A DNA stretch of 64,000 bases. Source: Cruorifilaria tuberocauda. Taxonomy: Eukaryota; Nematoda; Chromadorea; Rhabditida; Onchocercidae. The stretch covers positions 1 to 64,000 of the forward strand of contig JABVXU010000206.1 in the NCBI GenBank assembly GCA_013365365.1, written 5' to 3'. Below the pieces are notes generated by a model, which saw only the letters and a list, made by a program, of their open reading frames with translations, had not been told where the DNA came from and ran no database searches. Shown piece after piece: positions 13,701 through 26,662 of this stretch (positions within the stretch are counted from its first letter, which is position 1; every line of letters begins with the position of its first letter). The translations under genes were made by a program, and so were the position numbers.

Positions 13701-16700
13701 ATGAGCACTTCAACTTCACTTTGCAGACGTGATTTAGCTTTTTCAAGTTGTGAAATTTTTTGCAACATTATTTCAATTTGTTCTTCGTATTCAGCCTGTT
13801 TCTGAAGCATTTTCTTTCGTAAATCTTCAACCTGAAAAGAAATCAATAAAAGAATAATGATTTCGGATAGAGAAATAACATTTCAATCTGAATAATAATA
13901 GAAAAAAGTGTAAATCTGAGATAAAATAATTTAAAATTTGAATAAATTCAGATCAGTCGGTCGGATGCTATCCATATGGTCCAGGTAAATAATTAATACA
14001 ATTAGAATTATCTAATTAAACGAATCGAATAACCGAAATATATAAATCTCATCAAAAATAGCTATATCACTGAGCAATAATATTTGTTTAATTTGAATAC
14101 ACAATTACGAAGTTTGTAATTTAATTATTTCAAAAAATGTACAATGAGAATTGAATTGAATGTGAAAAGAAAAATTTAATTTTGTAAATTTCAAAAATTG
14201 CAAAAATAATTTACCATTGATTTCATTTCGACATTAAAATTTAACCAACCTCTTCATGATGAAGAGCAACCTCAGCATCAAATTTGCTCTTCCACTGGGT
14301 AATCTCGGTATTTGCCAAGGCGAGTTTATGTTCAGCTTCAGCACGAGCTGCTGATTCTTCATCCAATGCTGTACGTACGGAATCCAATTCCAGTTGTACT
14401 TGATGAAGCTGTGCTTGAAGTTGAGAACGCTCCTAACATAAAAGAGGGAAAAATGAAGTCATTTGATTTTCAGTTATTTATTTTCTTCTAAAGTTCATTT
14501 GAATATTTTCAATTTCGTAATAAACTTAATTCATGTTACTAAGCGAATAAATTACTTTTGTTAAGGTAAATGAGCAAACGAACAAAAAGAAAAAAAGAGA
14601 AAGAGAGGCGAAGAACGTACACGTTCAGCGTCTTCCAGGCGTCGACGTGCTTCTTCAAGTTGTTGTGCAAGTTGATATTTGACGTGTTGCAAATTATCCA
14701 ATTGTACTTTCTGATCGTGAACCTTAAGATATAAAAATACTCAATAAATGAATATATTTTAATCTCAATAAGCAAAAGTTTATCGTATCACAATTACATT
14801 TATGAAGCAAATAAGTTATGTAAATGAGATAATTATAGTAATGATATTATCATAATATAATATTTTTGCATGTTACTGTATTTTCAGCATAAAAATTTAG
14901 GAATGGAATAATAAAAATGAAATTTTGAAGAGTGGAAATGAATTATTCACATGGATAAATTGCTTATTTCTAGCATTTTAGAAAGTAACGAACGAAATCG
15001 AATTTCGAAATGTAGAATTTGAAGACGAATAGAAGTACTAGAATGAAATGGATGAATAATGAATGTTTAGAAATTTATCTCAATGAACTTTATCCTATTG
15101 GCTAAGAGATAACTTCAGAATCAATATCATATGGAAAACATAAGTCATTGGAGGATGTTCACCAAACTGATTAGAAATATCACCGAAATCCGAGATATCG
15201 AGAAAGTTCAATGTAAGATCGAGATATCACCTAAATTTAATACTATTTTGGAATCTAACCTAAATAATGAAGTGAATGATGAACTGATCACTTTCATGAT
15301 AGAAATGACAATGTAACATATGGATGTTAATGAATACAAAATGGAAAATAAATTTTAAGACTTGAATTTTATGAACTAAATCTTTTTCAATTTAACACGC
15401 CAAAATTATTTTTTCATTCTTTACCTATTTTTATCAGATTATCGTGTGATAAGCTGATAAGCTTTTTGGATATCTTCCAAATCATTTATTTCTTTATTTT
15501 CGTCCGATATTCTATCCTTTCAAAATTCTTTAAAAAGTGTTTACTTAGTCAAGTGTAATATGTTAAATCAAAAACTTCTTTCCTGTCCGCTGTGTAATAT
15601 TAGAAAAAAAAATCAAAAGTTAACAAATATCCAAATTGTCACATTAATCAAGCTTGACCTCTTTGAGCAGATCATTATTTTCAGCTTGAAGACGTTGACG
15701 TTGTTGAGCTAAATCGTTGACATGTCGATTCAAATCTTCCACTTTATTACTCAATTCGACAGTTTGTGCCTCAAAACGTTCCGCTGCTTTTTCCGCCAAA
15801 TGCTAGAAAAGTTAACTGGAATAAGTTTTAATAAAGTAAATATTTCTCTATTAATAGCATTTAATTACTAGCAGATTTCATTAATTCATTTTAAATCTCC
15901 AGGAATAAAAAAAAATGAAAAAAGTTTATTACTGAATGAAAAAAAAAAGTTCGTTGCTCGAGAAAATGCTATTGAAAGTTTATTTTTAACTTAAATGCTA
16001 ACAGAACAATTGCAAAGTTTTGATTCCTCAGAACAAGAAAGAAAAAAGTGAAGGAAGAAAATTCCTCAATTTAAAGAAACGTTTAACAGCTGTTATCAAT
16101 TTATCATTTCAACGAACAAAATCACTTCCATCTATTTCTTCGAAAAATTTTCTGCAAAATTTTGACAATAAAAAAAATTAATAATTACTGTTTACCATTT
16201 ATCATCTAACCAACAAATTCAAAACTGCAAAATTCGAAAATGGAACATATATAAAGAAATTTAAATTACGATATTTGAATTAGGAATCATAATTTAATTT
16301 CATGATTACTTCACTTAAATTGTAACATCTTTCGTACAATACTTCCAACTTTTTCACGCATATTTTTCTAATATTTACATATTTAAATGTTAAAAGAAAA
16401 AAACAATACTGAACTAGAGTTTTTTTATTGTTTATTAAATTTGTTTAATAAAAGTTTCATAAGTAAAGCAATAAGAATGCTGCATTCCTCTCTCATTTTG
16501 TTTTTTTAAAATTTTATTTTTTATTTGGCAAATAAAGTAAAATGTATTGTAATCGTATTTATCGACTTTTCAAATATATAATAAGTAAGTTTGCATAAAT
16601 TTCTTTTTCACTGAATATTTATTTTTCATGGAATTTAATTGTTGTTTATTAAATGAAATTGTGCAGCGATAAACTATCTTCATCCAGTTATTGCTATTTG

Positions 16701-19700
16701 TTATTCAGTTTATATTCCTATTATATTTCAATTTCCTATTTATATTTCATTCTTTGTCCTTCTGATGAAATTGTATGGTCCTAAACTATCTCTATCTATT
16801 TACTGTTCAATTTGTATTCCTGTTATATTTCGATTTCATTTCAATTTCCTATTTACATTTTCTCATGTTGCTCTTTTTGGTCATTGATTATTTAAATTTG
16901 AAGAAAACTATGAAAAGCTACTCAATAATAACCTTTCTTTCAATCAGAAACAAAAAAAACATTATAATTTTAAAGATACTTTACTTTATTACTTGCTAAC
17001 TTTCTTAAAGTCTTTATCAGCGCATCTCATTATCATAACATTTATCATTTCTAGAAATGAAAACAAAAGTAAGTATCTTGGTCAAATTTATCAGTTGCAT
17101 ATTATTCCGAATGAATTCACAAAGTAAGCAAGATGAATGGATGCTATTGAGGATTTTATTTTAATACATCAGAAATTGGCATTTCCTTGTGTTTCTCAAA
17201 AACGATTCATTTCAGGATTTAGAAGTATTGTTTTGAAAGTAATCCCTTTCTCCCATAATCTCTTCCAATCGCTTTTTCCCTCATTTCTTTTTCGTTTCTT
17301 TTCAGTTTTTTATGTATCATTCAGTGAGATTACTGATATTATCAATCATTTCTTTATCGTATAACTCTTTGGAAGGTTTTGAAGAGAGTAAAGGAAAGAA
17401 GGAACAGTTTACCTTATCTTTTTGAAGTTGATCAATTGTTGCAGTAAGTTCAATTACTTCATGCTGTAAACGTTGACGTTCACGATCTATTCTGAAATTT
17501 CCACAATTCTTTATGGTTTGTTTTATTTGAAAATTTTTAAAACAAAAATGTTAGTAAATTTTCGTAAAATAGTCAAATTACTTAAAGTTTGATATCGATT
17601 TTTTCAAAAGTTATCATTATTCATTTTAATAATATCAGAGAGTTTTTTGGAAAGTTATTTTGATCTTTTATAACGATCAACACTATTGAATGGACAATAA
17701 TAAAACTTATTAAAATGATAATCACACTTAGAAATATGCAAATAGCATGCATTTCTAATATGTTAGCTATAAGAGTTATCTTACGGATGAGAGGAATGAA
17801 TAATTTTGAAATTTTATAAATTTAATTTTACTTCCATAAATTTATTTTAAAGAAATGATTGGGTAAGATTTATAGCTGTTGTTGTATTTTTACACAATTG
17901 TTTTTTTAACTGATTATCATTAATTGCTTGTTAAATTAATTGCTAGAAATTGTTTTTTTTAACTCTTATTTTTTTGAATTTAATGACAATTCGAAGGAAA
18001 ATTACTCGAAAAAAATCATTACTCGAAATCATCTCATATAAAATACTTTATTAAATTACTAGGAGATAAGTAAGCAATTAATTCATTAAGTATTTCTCTA
18101 ATTAATAATTCCTCTCTTTTTTTCTTAGAAATTTCTTACCCTCTTTTTCTCTTCTCTTCAGCTCTTTCATAAATATGAAAGAGACATTTACAGTTTGTAA
18201 ACAATAACTTATTAAAATGATAAGTAATGCTTATAAATATGTAAACAATATTTTATAATATCAAATGGTAATTAATGCTTTTCATTTCATTTATTCCAAT
18301 CATTTCTATTTCCTTTTTTGTTTCTCTTTAATTTAATATTGAAAAGAAACAACTTAAAAGATATGGAAAAGAAAAGTGAGGATATAATTGAGTGGTAAGT
18401 GATTAATTATTGTTCTCACTGCTTATTATTTCTTATTGTTTTCTTTTTTTCTTATTTGCAAAACAATAAATGGCTAATTAATTAACAGTAAAGTAAAGTA
18501 GGAAAGTACTAATACTAACTGCAAATATCATTTCTCAGTATCATTTTAATCAATTATGATGATTTTGTATTGTAACATATTTGTTACTATGATTTTAATT
18601 ATTATATTTTTTTACTGTAACATATTTGCCTCCTATTTTCAATCGCCCGCTTTTCCAATCTCCCGAATTGTTTTCCCTCCCTCGTTATCCGCGAATTTTT
18701 TCTGTTTCACATCTTTTTCACCCGCTATTTAGCATTATTTAGATTTTGGGAAAAAGGAAAATATTTTTAAAAAGAGTTGAAAAAAAGGATTGAACGATGG
18801 ATGAATGAAATATTTTATATTAATAATTTTGAAAGGATGTACTTTTCCTTTCTTTTCTCTTTTTTATTTTATTGAAAAAAAAAAGTAATTCTACAGAAAA
18901 TAAACAGAATTAATATGAAAAAGTTGTAATTTAAAAATAAAAATTTTTTAATTTAAAATTCGAACTTTGAATTTTTCTTTTGTAATTGTTCAATCTGTTC
19001 GGTATAATCGAGACATGCGTCCTGATGTTTCTTACGTAAAACGTTCATGGCATCTTCGTTCTCTAATTGTGATTCTTCCAGTAGCTTGCGTAACTTTTGC
19101 AATTCTGCTTCACGTTTACGGTTTGATTCGATCTAAGTATTGGAAGTAGAAGTAAGACTTCATTACTTTTAAATTTTAAGTAATTAATAATTTAATAAAC
19201 AAACAGATAAGACAATAAGTAATATGTAAATTATTTTATTGAAATTTCCTAAAATGTTATCAAAGTAATTAGCGGCGTCGTTAATTCATTGTTTTATTTA
19301 AAAAAACAATAAAATGCTCGAAGTATCAGAAAACATCCGAACGACCAAAAGAAGAAAATTTTGAAATTTAATTAAATGTTCGAGATAATACCTGGCTATC
19401 AGTGGTACCTTCCGCATCCTCAAGTCTATCAGTCAACGCTATCAGTTGTACGCTAAGATCAGCTCTTTCTCGTTCGATCTAAAATTGTTAAATATCACTT
19501 TGCTATTTTGAATTTTTTCAAATTTCAAATTTTAAAAAATTTTCAATAAATGTTCTTTTTTTCCATATTTTTCTTAATCTTTAATGAGGTAAAAGTAAAC
19601 AGTTACTCTATTTCGAAGTTCACGTTCAGATTCGAGATCCTCCTGCAGTAGACGAATCTTGTCCTAAATTGAAAAAAAGGTTATTAATTAATTAAATTAG

Positions 19701-21321
19701 ATAAGTAGAAGTCATAAAAGGATATAATTGACATAATTAAATAAGAATAAATTATGATTAAGATGAAATCAATAGTTGAATATTTCAGTTTTAATTAAGT
19801 TAAATTAATTTGAACTTTTATTTAAAGTCAACCTAACATTTTCAAATATATCAATTGTAAATGTCATTTGAATCAGTCTACTTCACATACTCAAAGATGG
19901 GTTTGTTGAAATGAACTCCGAAAGGAATTTTTAATCGAATTATTCTATAAATTACCTTACTAATAAATAATTAAAAAACTGAAAGAGAAAAATTGATGAT
20001 AAATTTTCATAATTGTTAGATTATTACACTGATATTATTATTTATTGATATGATAATGAGTACTATACCATACCGAATTACTTTACTACTTACTACAGTA
20101 TGATGTAAATACCATAATCTTTCATTTTCTACGTATTAGTATCATCGTCGGCTAAGATATTTTATAGATTTAAATTTTTGTCGAAATAAAAAAGAGAAAA
20201 GCAACAAAATCAAATCAATAATATGAATTTAAATGAAATATTTCATCATTAAAACAAAAGAAAAAGTACATAAAATATAAAAAGTTGGAAAATATGTTTC
20301 AAAGTAAAACTTTTGTTTAAAGTAATTAATTTCTAGAAAAAATTTATAGCAATTAAATTTTAATTTTTGCTACTTTTTGATTTCATCCAAACATTATAAT
20401 TTAATAAACAAATGTTGGGCTTTTTCAGATTTCGTTATTCCCTTCCTTCTCCTTAATTCCCTTTCTTTTTCTTATCAAATTTGAACTTCCACCATTTGAG
20501 TTTAAGTTGAAGAATGATAAAGTGGCAGAAGTATTGCTCCTCTTATCACTAACTTCAAATCGCTAATATAAATCTTCATTTCTATCCATTTTTTGGATGA
20601 TGCAATTATTTTAGCTTAAACGAAATAGCTTCATTACACTTCTTTTTTCTCATTCTACAAGACTGCATTTAGCTTTTCTCTATGACATTACTTGTTTTTC
20701 TTTACTGATTAATTAACTTACAGTTATCTTTGATCTTACTTAATATGAAGTTTTTTGAATAAAACTGCATTAAATTTCTTTTTTGATTAAAAAAAATTAT
20801 TTTAAATTTAAGTTAAAAATATTTAAATTAAAAAATAATTAGAGCATTAAAGCATTATAAAACTAACTGGTAATGAAATGAGTGTATCATGCCAATTACT
20901 GTGATAATTATGTTGTTTATCAGTAAGCTACGATAGTTATTCATTTAATACTGATATTGAACTTTGTCTAGACATTGCTGCTGTTTACTGCTAAATTGAA
21001 ATTACTCGTGAAAATATAATAATAAATTAAACTTTCAAAATAGGAATTGAGTGAAATGTTATGTTTGGCAAACAAACAAAGGAAAAATGAATTTATCAAC
21101 AAAGTAATAAGGAAGTATTTTTAATTTTAATTTTTAAAAGTAGATAAATAAGTAAAGTTAAATAAATAACTGAATATTATGCAATTTACCTCCAACCGAG
21201 TCAAACTTCCCAAATCGGCGACGGACATACTACCAAATGCCGCCGGCAAGCCGCTAAAAGCGCTCATCGACGGACTTTTGTAAAGCGCAGCTGAAGGACT
21301 TCGATACAGTGAACCGGACAT
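10778..21321 (-). CDS. unc-15: paramyosin, thick-filament core protein
   Basis: Complete gene of 17 coding exons (minus strand, given high to low): 21190-21321, 19607-19663, 19392-19478, 18966-19132, 17413-17491, 15659-15802, 14621-14722, 14250-14432, 13616-13831, 13266-13413, 12919-13136, 12676-12765, 12372-12557, 11995-12114, 11595-11831, 11190-11477, 10778-10963 (stop 10778-10780). They sum to 2640 nt, giving 879 residues, the usual length for filarial paramyosin, and every phase closes. The head (residues 1-33) has YRSPS and YKSPS motifs, matching the Ser-rich phosphorylatable head known for nematode paramyosin. From about residue 34 nearly to the end it is one continuous heptad-repeat coiled coil rich in E, K, R, Q and L. 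The C-terminal tail ends VLEDEQ. Paramyosin dimers form the core of invertebrate muscle thick filaments beneath myosin. Fourteen of 16 introns are phase 0. Donors include weak forms (GTTCGA after exon 4, GTCAAG after exon 6). The ATG at 21321 is chosen because the known N-terminus [10 protein letters not shown] begins there. Confidence 0.98.
14723..15658 (-). other. paramyosin intron 6 content
   Basis: An intron of about 0.9 kb. It contains a 61-codon open frame on the plus strand (15131-15316) that I judge to be chance. Near 15182-15232 the GATATC core recurs in both orientations. Nothing else is recognised. Confidence 0.5.
15803..18965 (-). other. long paramyosin introns 4 and 5
   Basis: The two introns flanking the small exon 5 (17413-17491) are about 1.6 and 1.5 kb, the longest in the gene apart from intron 1. 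They are AT-rich and no further exon is needed, because exons 4, 5 and 6 join in phase. Open frames at 16775-16999 and 17137-17364 are compositional. Confidence 0.55.
19664..21189 (-). other. paramyosin intron 1
   Basis: A first intron of about 1.5 kb separating the Ser-rich head exon from the rod exons. First introns of nematode muscle genes often carry enhancers, which is an inference here. I see no distinctive motif in it. Confidence 0.45.
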
Positions 21322-22380
21322 TACTTCCGTTTCTTCTTCGTCTCACTTAGTCTTTCCCTTAATTAAATGCCGGAATAATTAATTTGAGAGAAAACTAAAA
21401 AGGGATGAGAAGGAGAGAAGAATCGTTATAGAAGTACTAAAATAACGGAAATTACATATTGCTATGCTGAGATTTTGCGGATAACCGGAAGAGAATCGGA
21501 ATGAAATATGTATGGTAATGATAATTGGGAATTAAACTGAAATGCTGTGGTAATATTCTGTTAGTGGAAGAAGCAGGAAGGGATATCAGTTCCGGTAGGA
21601 AAATAAATATGTATAACAAATCAGAAGGGCGAAAACAACCGGGATAGATTCGAAAAGATAAGATAATGAGGGAAAGTTAGAAGATGATAAGAAGGCAGGG
21701 AATAATGATAAGACAAAAAAGAGAAAAGAGAGGCAATTTAAAAGAATTAATTAGTTAGAATTAACAGTGTAATAGGAAGTTTTTCAGGAAAAAAGTTTAC
21801 ATTCGTAAAAATGTTAACTTTTTTTTTTAAATTTTAAAATGAAAAAATATAATATTACTGTACAAGTTGAATGGATGAATAAATTGGAATTCAAATAGGA
21901 ATAGGAAGAGAGATTAAGTTATCGTTCTGTAAATGAGAGGTATAGTGAGAAGAATACAGGTAAGAGCAGTGATCGAAAATTGATGGAAAGTTTTAAAGGA
22001 AGAGGAAAAGCAAAATGACTAACTGACATACCAACACCATCCGAACAACAACCATTACACAGGAGAAAATGATGGAGCAACGGGAAAAGACGGGGGAGTG
22101 AAAAGCTAGGTAAGAAGCTAGCTATCAAGTGGTTGCAGCTTATCCACAGTGTAAAATTTTTAGAACTGATTCATCGAGAAGCTCCTCGAAGAGATGGAAA
22201 ACTTCAAAATCCGTTCTTCCTATATAATCCATCTTCTCCACTACCTCTCCTCCTCTTTCATCTCCCTCCAACACAAGAATCCATTCAATGATGATCAGCT
22301 AACTTGATCAGCTTTAACTTTAAGATAGAGAATGTTGATGATATATATACACACACGTACGTATGTTAGAAGGTAAGTAA

Positions 22381-22424
22381 AGAGGAAGAGATGAAGGAGA
22401 AGGAGGAGGAGGAGGAGGAAGATA
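22381..22424. repeat. GGA triplet repeat
   Basis: A purine tract dominated by GGA triplets, about 1.06 kb upstream of the paramyosin start codon. Confidence 0.85.
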
Positions 22425-22674
22425 AGTTGAAATATGCTGCTATTATTATCGAGAGATAGAGAAATGAAAAAAACGATGATAGTTAAGTGAGGATTTTAAA
22501 ATTTCGAGAATTATCTCTCACCTTACTACATTCTCTTTTTCTTTCTTTTTTTAGACTATTTTAATTATTTGAAAATTTTTAACAAAAATTGTTTTAACAC
22601 ATGCACACACATACACAGAGATATACACATAGTTTTTCATTGAATTTACAGAATAGTTTTTTCTTTATATCTTT

Positions 22675-22712
22675 CTCTTCTCTCTTTCTCTCTCCCTCTC
22701 TCTCTCTCTCTA
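22675..22712. repeat. CT microsatellite
   Basis: CT-rich run with one CCC interruption, in the divergent promoter region. Confidence 0.85.
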
Positions 22713-23240
22713 TTCTTTCAAGCTTGTTTTTTTTGTTAATGAACAATTTTATTAGAAAAAGCAAAATTCAAAGATATGAATGAAACATTTTGCAAGTTTA
22801 TTCATTTGCTTAAACCTTTTTCTTTAATAATCTTCCAGTATCAAGCACTTACTTACTTACTATTAAAGTTAATGTAAGTGCATGTTAATGTCTGTATGGA
22901 TATATGTCTGCATATACTTGTGTATAATAATTAATTCAACATTTCTTAGTAGTAATATATTCCCGAAAAATCATCGTAATGAAAAATTTAGATGAAGGAG
23001 AATTAGCAAAGAGGAAAGAAAGAAAAGAGGAAAGCTGCATTTGCATAAAAAGAACAAAAGCTATTAAATAATGAATGAGAGGAATAATAAAGAGTAATAT
23101 TTATAAAGTACAATTTCTTTTTATTACCCAACTTTTCAATTTTGCATTGTATTATTATAAATATAAAGAATGTCTATTACTATATTATTATTATTCATTC
23201 ATTCATTATTATCTTTCTCCTTCTTCAATTTTCTTTCAAC

Positions 23241-23263
23241 CCTCTCTCTCTCTCTCTCTCTCT
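23241..23263. repeat. CT microsatellite
   Basis: About eleven uninterrupted CT units. The tract sits inside a spurious 130-codon open frame (23075-23467), explaining its Ser/Leu-rich product. Confidence 0.9.
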
Positions 23264-23467
23264 AAAGGATTCTTCTTTAATGCTCTCATAATTTCTCATT
23301 CATTAATATATAAAGCTTATCTTTATCTCTTTGTCTATGTGTGTGTATGTTTGTGTACACACAGGTATATATATCACCGACGATGTAAGAGAAGCATTAG
23401 TAGCTTAGCTTCATATCCTGAAAATTATTTTCTTCCTGGAAAATTTCTGCAGAAATATAAAAGATAG

Positions 23468-23502
23468 TTCTCTCTCTCTCTCTCTCTCTCTCCCTCCTCT
23501 CT
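23468..23502. repeat. CT microsatellite
   Basis: Long TC run ending in a CCCTCC segment, 200 bases after the preceding CT tract. Confidence 0.9.
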
Positions 23503-25924
23503 TCCAACTTTTTCATCAATTCAACATATGCTTATATTAGCACTAATCTTCGCAACTACAACAGCAACAATGACAACAATCTAAGATAACAATGATGATA
23601 TTTACAATAAAAATAATAAAAGTAATGAGGAGAGGGCGATAAATGGCAGGAGTACTAATCAAATATCTCGTAATCATTGTCGTTATCACTTGTCAAACCC
23701 TTGAAAACTTCACTTTCAACATTTCAGCCTCTCTTCCTTTCTAAAGAAAGAAGCAAAGTTTCTTCTTCTCTCTCACTCTTTTTCCCTTTCGTCTCAGTTT
23801 ATTTTTAAAAAATTTTTGTAAATTTTTTAGTTGAAATATCAGATGGAAGAGAAAAGAAGAATCGACGATATGTTTCATTTTTGTCGCATTTTTTCCTCTT
23901 CCAATACATTTATCAGATTTACTTTGTATTTTCTACAGTAATAATAGCAATGATAAGAAAAGGAAAAAAAGAGAAGAGAAACAGAAGACGAAGAAACAAA
24001 TTAAATTTCTAAAAAAGCTGATTGAATATGTGCAATCGTTGGGATACAGTAGGAATTAACAATTTCAAATCTATACTTTTTAAGTCTGAATTGTTAACTT
24101 TTTATAGCAAATGATTTAGAAATGAATTATTAAATTTAACTTGTAAAGATTTTAAATTACTTGATAAAAGAATTGAACGGAAAGGAAAGGGCGCATGAAC
24201 AGTTTAAAAATGTTACTCTTAATTTTGATCATGTAGTTTGAGGATAGTGTAAATTGTTATTCACGATCGATATCGGGAGGATATATTGATGAATTTCTGA
24301 TCCTACTGAAAATTATCTGCTTAACAAAAATTAGCTATTGAAATAAAAGAAGTGAAAGTACAACAATCAAAAAAATAATCAAATAAAAATACGAAAAAAC
24401 CCACAGAGGTCTGATCAATGATCACTTTTATCATTCCTCTTTTTTCTGGAAATTTCTCTGCTTTTGCAAATCAATTTCAGTAATTTTGTATGATTACTAC
24501 AGCAATTGGCTTCAGTTGTTGCTATTAGCCGGATGACAAATCGGAACGGATAACACAAATCCGGTTGAAACGCTATATAATTAGATGAGAAGAATTATGG
24601 TGCAAATTTATGATAACTTCTGAATAACACAATGTGGTACCCACCGATAATTTTCATTTAACTTTTAAATTAGTCAAACTGAAATCAGAAAAATTCCCTT
24701 ATTATGGTTAATTTAAATATAGATAAGTGAGGACAGGGAAAGAGGGAGAAATGAGAGAGAGAATGAAGAGGAGAGAGTTCAAAGAAAGAGAAAAAAAGAG
24801 AGGGTTCAGTATGATTGAGTAATGTCAATGCGAAATTGAATGAATTTCCATCCGGTAATTGCTTTTTATGTTTATTTCTTTAAATTCCATTAGTTCGACA
24901 GCAATCCGGAAGAATCCGATAGAATATTCGATAGTGACTGCAATGTTACCGGACAGGAAAGTTATAATTTTATTCAGATTTATTATGCATGTGTTTGTGT
25001 GTGTTAATTCATTTCTTTATACATTTTGTAGTAATCAATTTTGATTTCATTTATTTATCACTTCAAAACAACCGGTGAATCATGCCGATGATTCAGCAAT
25101 ATCAACAAATCATTCGTTGATTTATAAAGCGGATCAATATATTTCGTATCCTATCGGAAATTTCATATCTCTCATTTTTCATATAAGCAAATTTATATTT
25201 TATTAAGATATATCAAAAAATGGTAATGGAATGATAATCGCTCCGTTACTTTAACTCTCATTTCTGATCATTTCGATATTACTGAATTAATGTTCAACTG
25301 ATTCCACAATGATCTGCATCATCCGGTTGATCTGTTATTCCCTTCCCTCATCAATCGCATCATTCCGTTCGATCGATCCATCCATTTCATTACCGGATCA
25401 TTTGTATTGTTTAGTATAGAATTTCAGAATTTTATTTGAATGTATAACATTTACAAGTATGTTATTCTCATTTCTCGAACACTGAAAAACATGACGGTAA
25501 ATTCTTTGGATAAGTTTAGCAAGAAGATGATTTACTTATTTGAAAGTTACTTACAAATCTATACTATTCGAATTTCAGTGGAAATATTATACTATAAAAT
25601 TAAATTAGAAAAAAATATAGAAGTAGGAATATATCCAAAAATTTCCATCATTGGATATAATGGAAATTTGATTGAAATGCTGCTAAATTCACAATGGAAA
25701 AGTTGCTATTCTATCACTATCATCCCTTATTTCTCCTAATTTTATTTCCTATAAGGCACTTGGCTTAATTAATGAATGGAAGGATGGAATTACTACTAGC
25801 TAACCATTACTCTAGCTAGTCCTCAAAAATATTTGTCATAAATAAACAATAGTTCGTTCTTATTTATATCAAATAAGATGATTTAAAATTTTCATTCCTT
25901 TTTTTTTTAAAATTTAGAATTCTC

Positions 25925-26175
25925 GAAACAATTATAAGCAATAATATGAAACAACAACGACAACAAATAAGAAAAATAATAATAGTAATGAAACAATAAC
26001 AATAAAACAAAGGATGGCAACGACAATAATAATAACGTTGAAGGTAACAATAAGAATAAAAACAATAAAAGTTGTAATAGTAAAGTTATAATAATGGTAT
26101 AATAGTTATAGTATAATAGCAATATATAATAGTAAAGAATATAAAAGGGAACAATAACAATAACACAAACAATGA
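25925..26175. repeat. AAC/AAT/ATA-rich low-complexity block
   Basis: About 250 bases of imperfect AAC, AAT and GTAATA units. The minus-strand open frame over it (25907-26122) translates to Leu/Tyr-rich low complexity and is not a gene. Confidence 0.75.
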
Positions 26176-26351
26176 TAAATACAATGGTAAAGACAATCAG
26201 AAGTGAACAATTAATAAAATAATCAGATAGAGATTTGTTGATAATATGTTAGATCAGTCAATTTGATGTTAGGATAAAAGAAAATTAGTTAGAATGATGA
26301 AGTAGATGTTGATGTTTGGCTCATAAAAGGGGTTTGGCCTTGGCCATAATA

Positions 26352-26420
26352 AGAGGGGAAAAAGAGCCGAGGGAGAGAGAGAGAGGGGGAGGGAGAGGGA
26401 AAGGAGGTGGAGAGAAATGA
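26352..26420. repeat. GA-rich tract
   Basis: Purine tract of GAGA and GGGA units, 240-310 bases upstream of the C2-domain gene start. Confidence 0.8.
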
Positions 26421-26526
26421 GTTGAAAAAAAGCATTCTAATGCCTAAAAGCAGTAGTAGCAACAGAACCAACTCGTAAGCGGTTAGTTAATAGTGACCAC
26501 TTATAACGATTTAGTTATTTAGTTTA

Positions 26527-26529
<3 letters not shown>

Positions 26530-26562
<33 letters not shown>
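26530..26562. repeat. pure CT microsatellite
   Basis: Sixteen uninterrupted CT units ending 100 bases before the start codon of the C2-domain gene. With the GA tract at 26352-26420 it forms a purine block followed by a pyrimidine block near the promoter. Confidence 0.95.
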
Positions 26563-26565
<3 letters not shown>

Positions 26566-26662
26566 CTTTACCTTTCCCCTCAATTATCTCCATCCCATCC
26601 TTATCACTTTCCTAATTTCATCTGTAAAAATTATTAAATGAAATAAAAGAGGAAAGGAAGAA

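Larger units (their letters stand above)
21322..26662. promoter_or_regulatory. divergent promoter region between unc-15 and the C2-domain gene
   Basis: The 5.3 kb between two divergently transcribed start codons. It should hold the promoters of both genes. Visible elements are TATA-like stretches (22221-22227 TATATAA, and near 22341), a pair of identical TGATCAGCT nonamers (22292-22300 and 22305-22313), several pure CT tracts on the plus strand, a GGA tract, and eight CCGG sites within 24529-25396. No coding exon is convincing; the open frame 23075-23467 is low-complexity. Which elements act is unknown. Confidence 0.5.

Noticed and set aside
15131..15316. 61-codon open frame in a paramyosin intron
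   Set aside because: On the opposite strand to the gene, no recognisable features, and the neighbouring exons join without it.
23075..23467. 130-codon plus-strand open frame
   Set aside because: Runs through ATT-, CT- and GT-type repeats; the product is low-complexity Tyr/Ser/Leu with no domain, and it lies in a promoter region.
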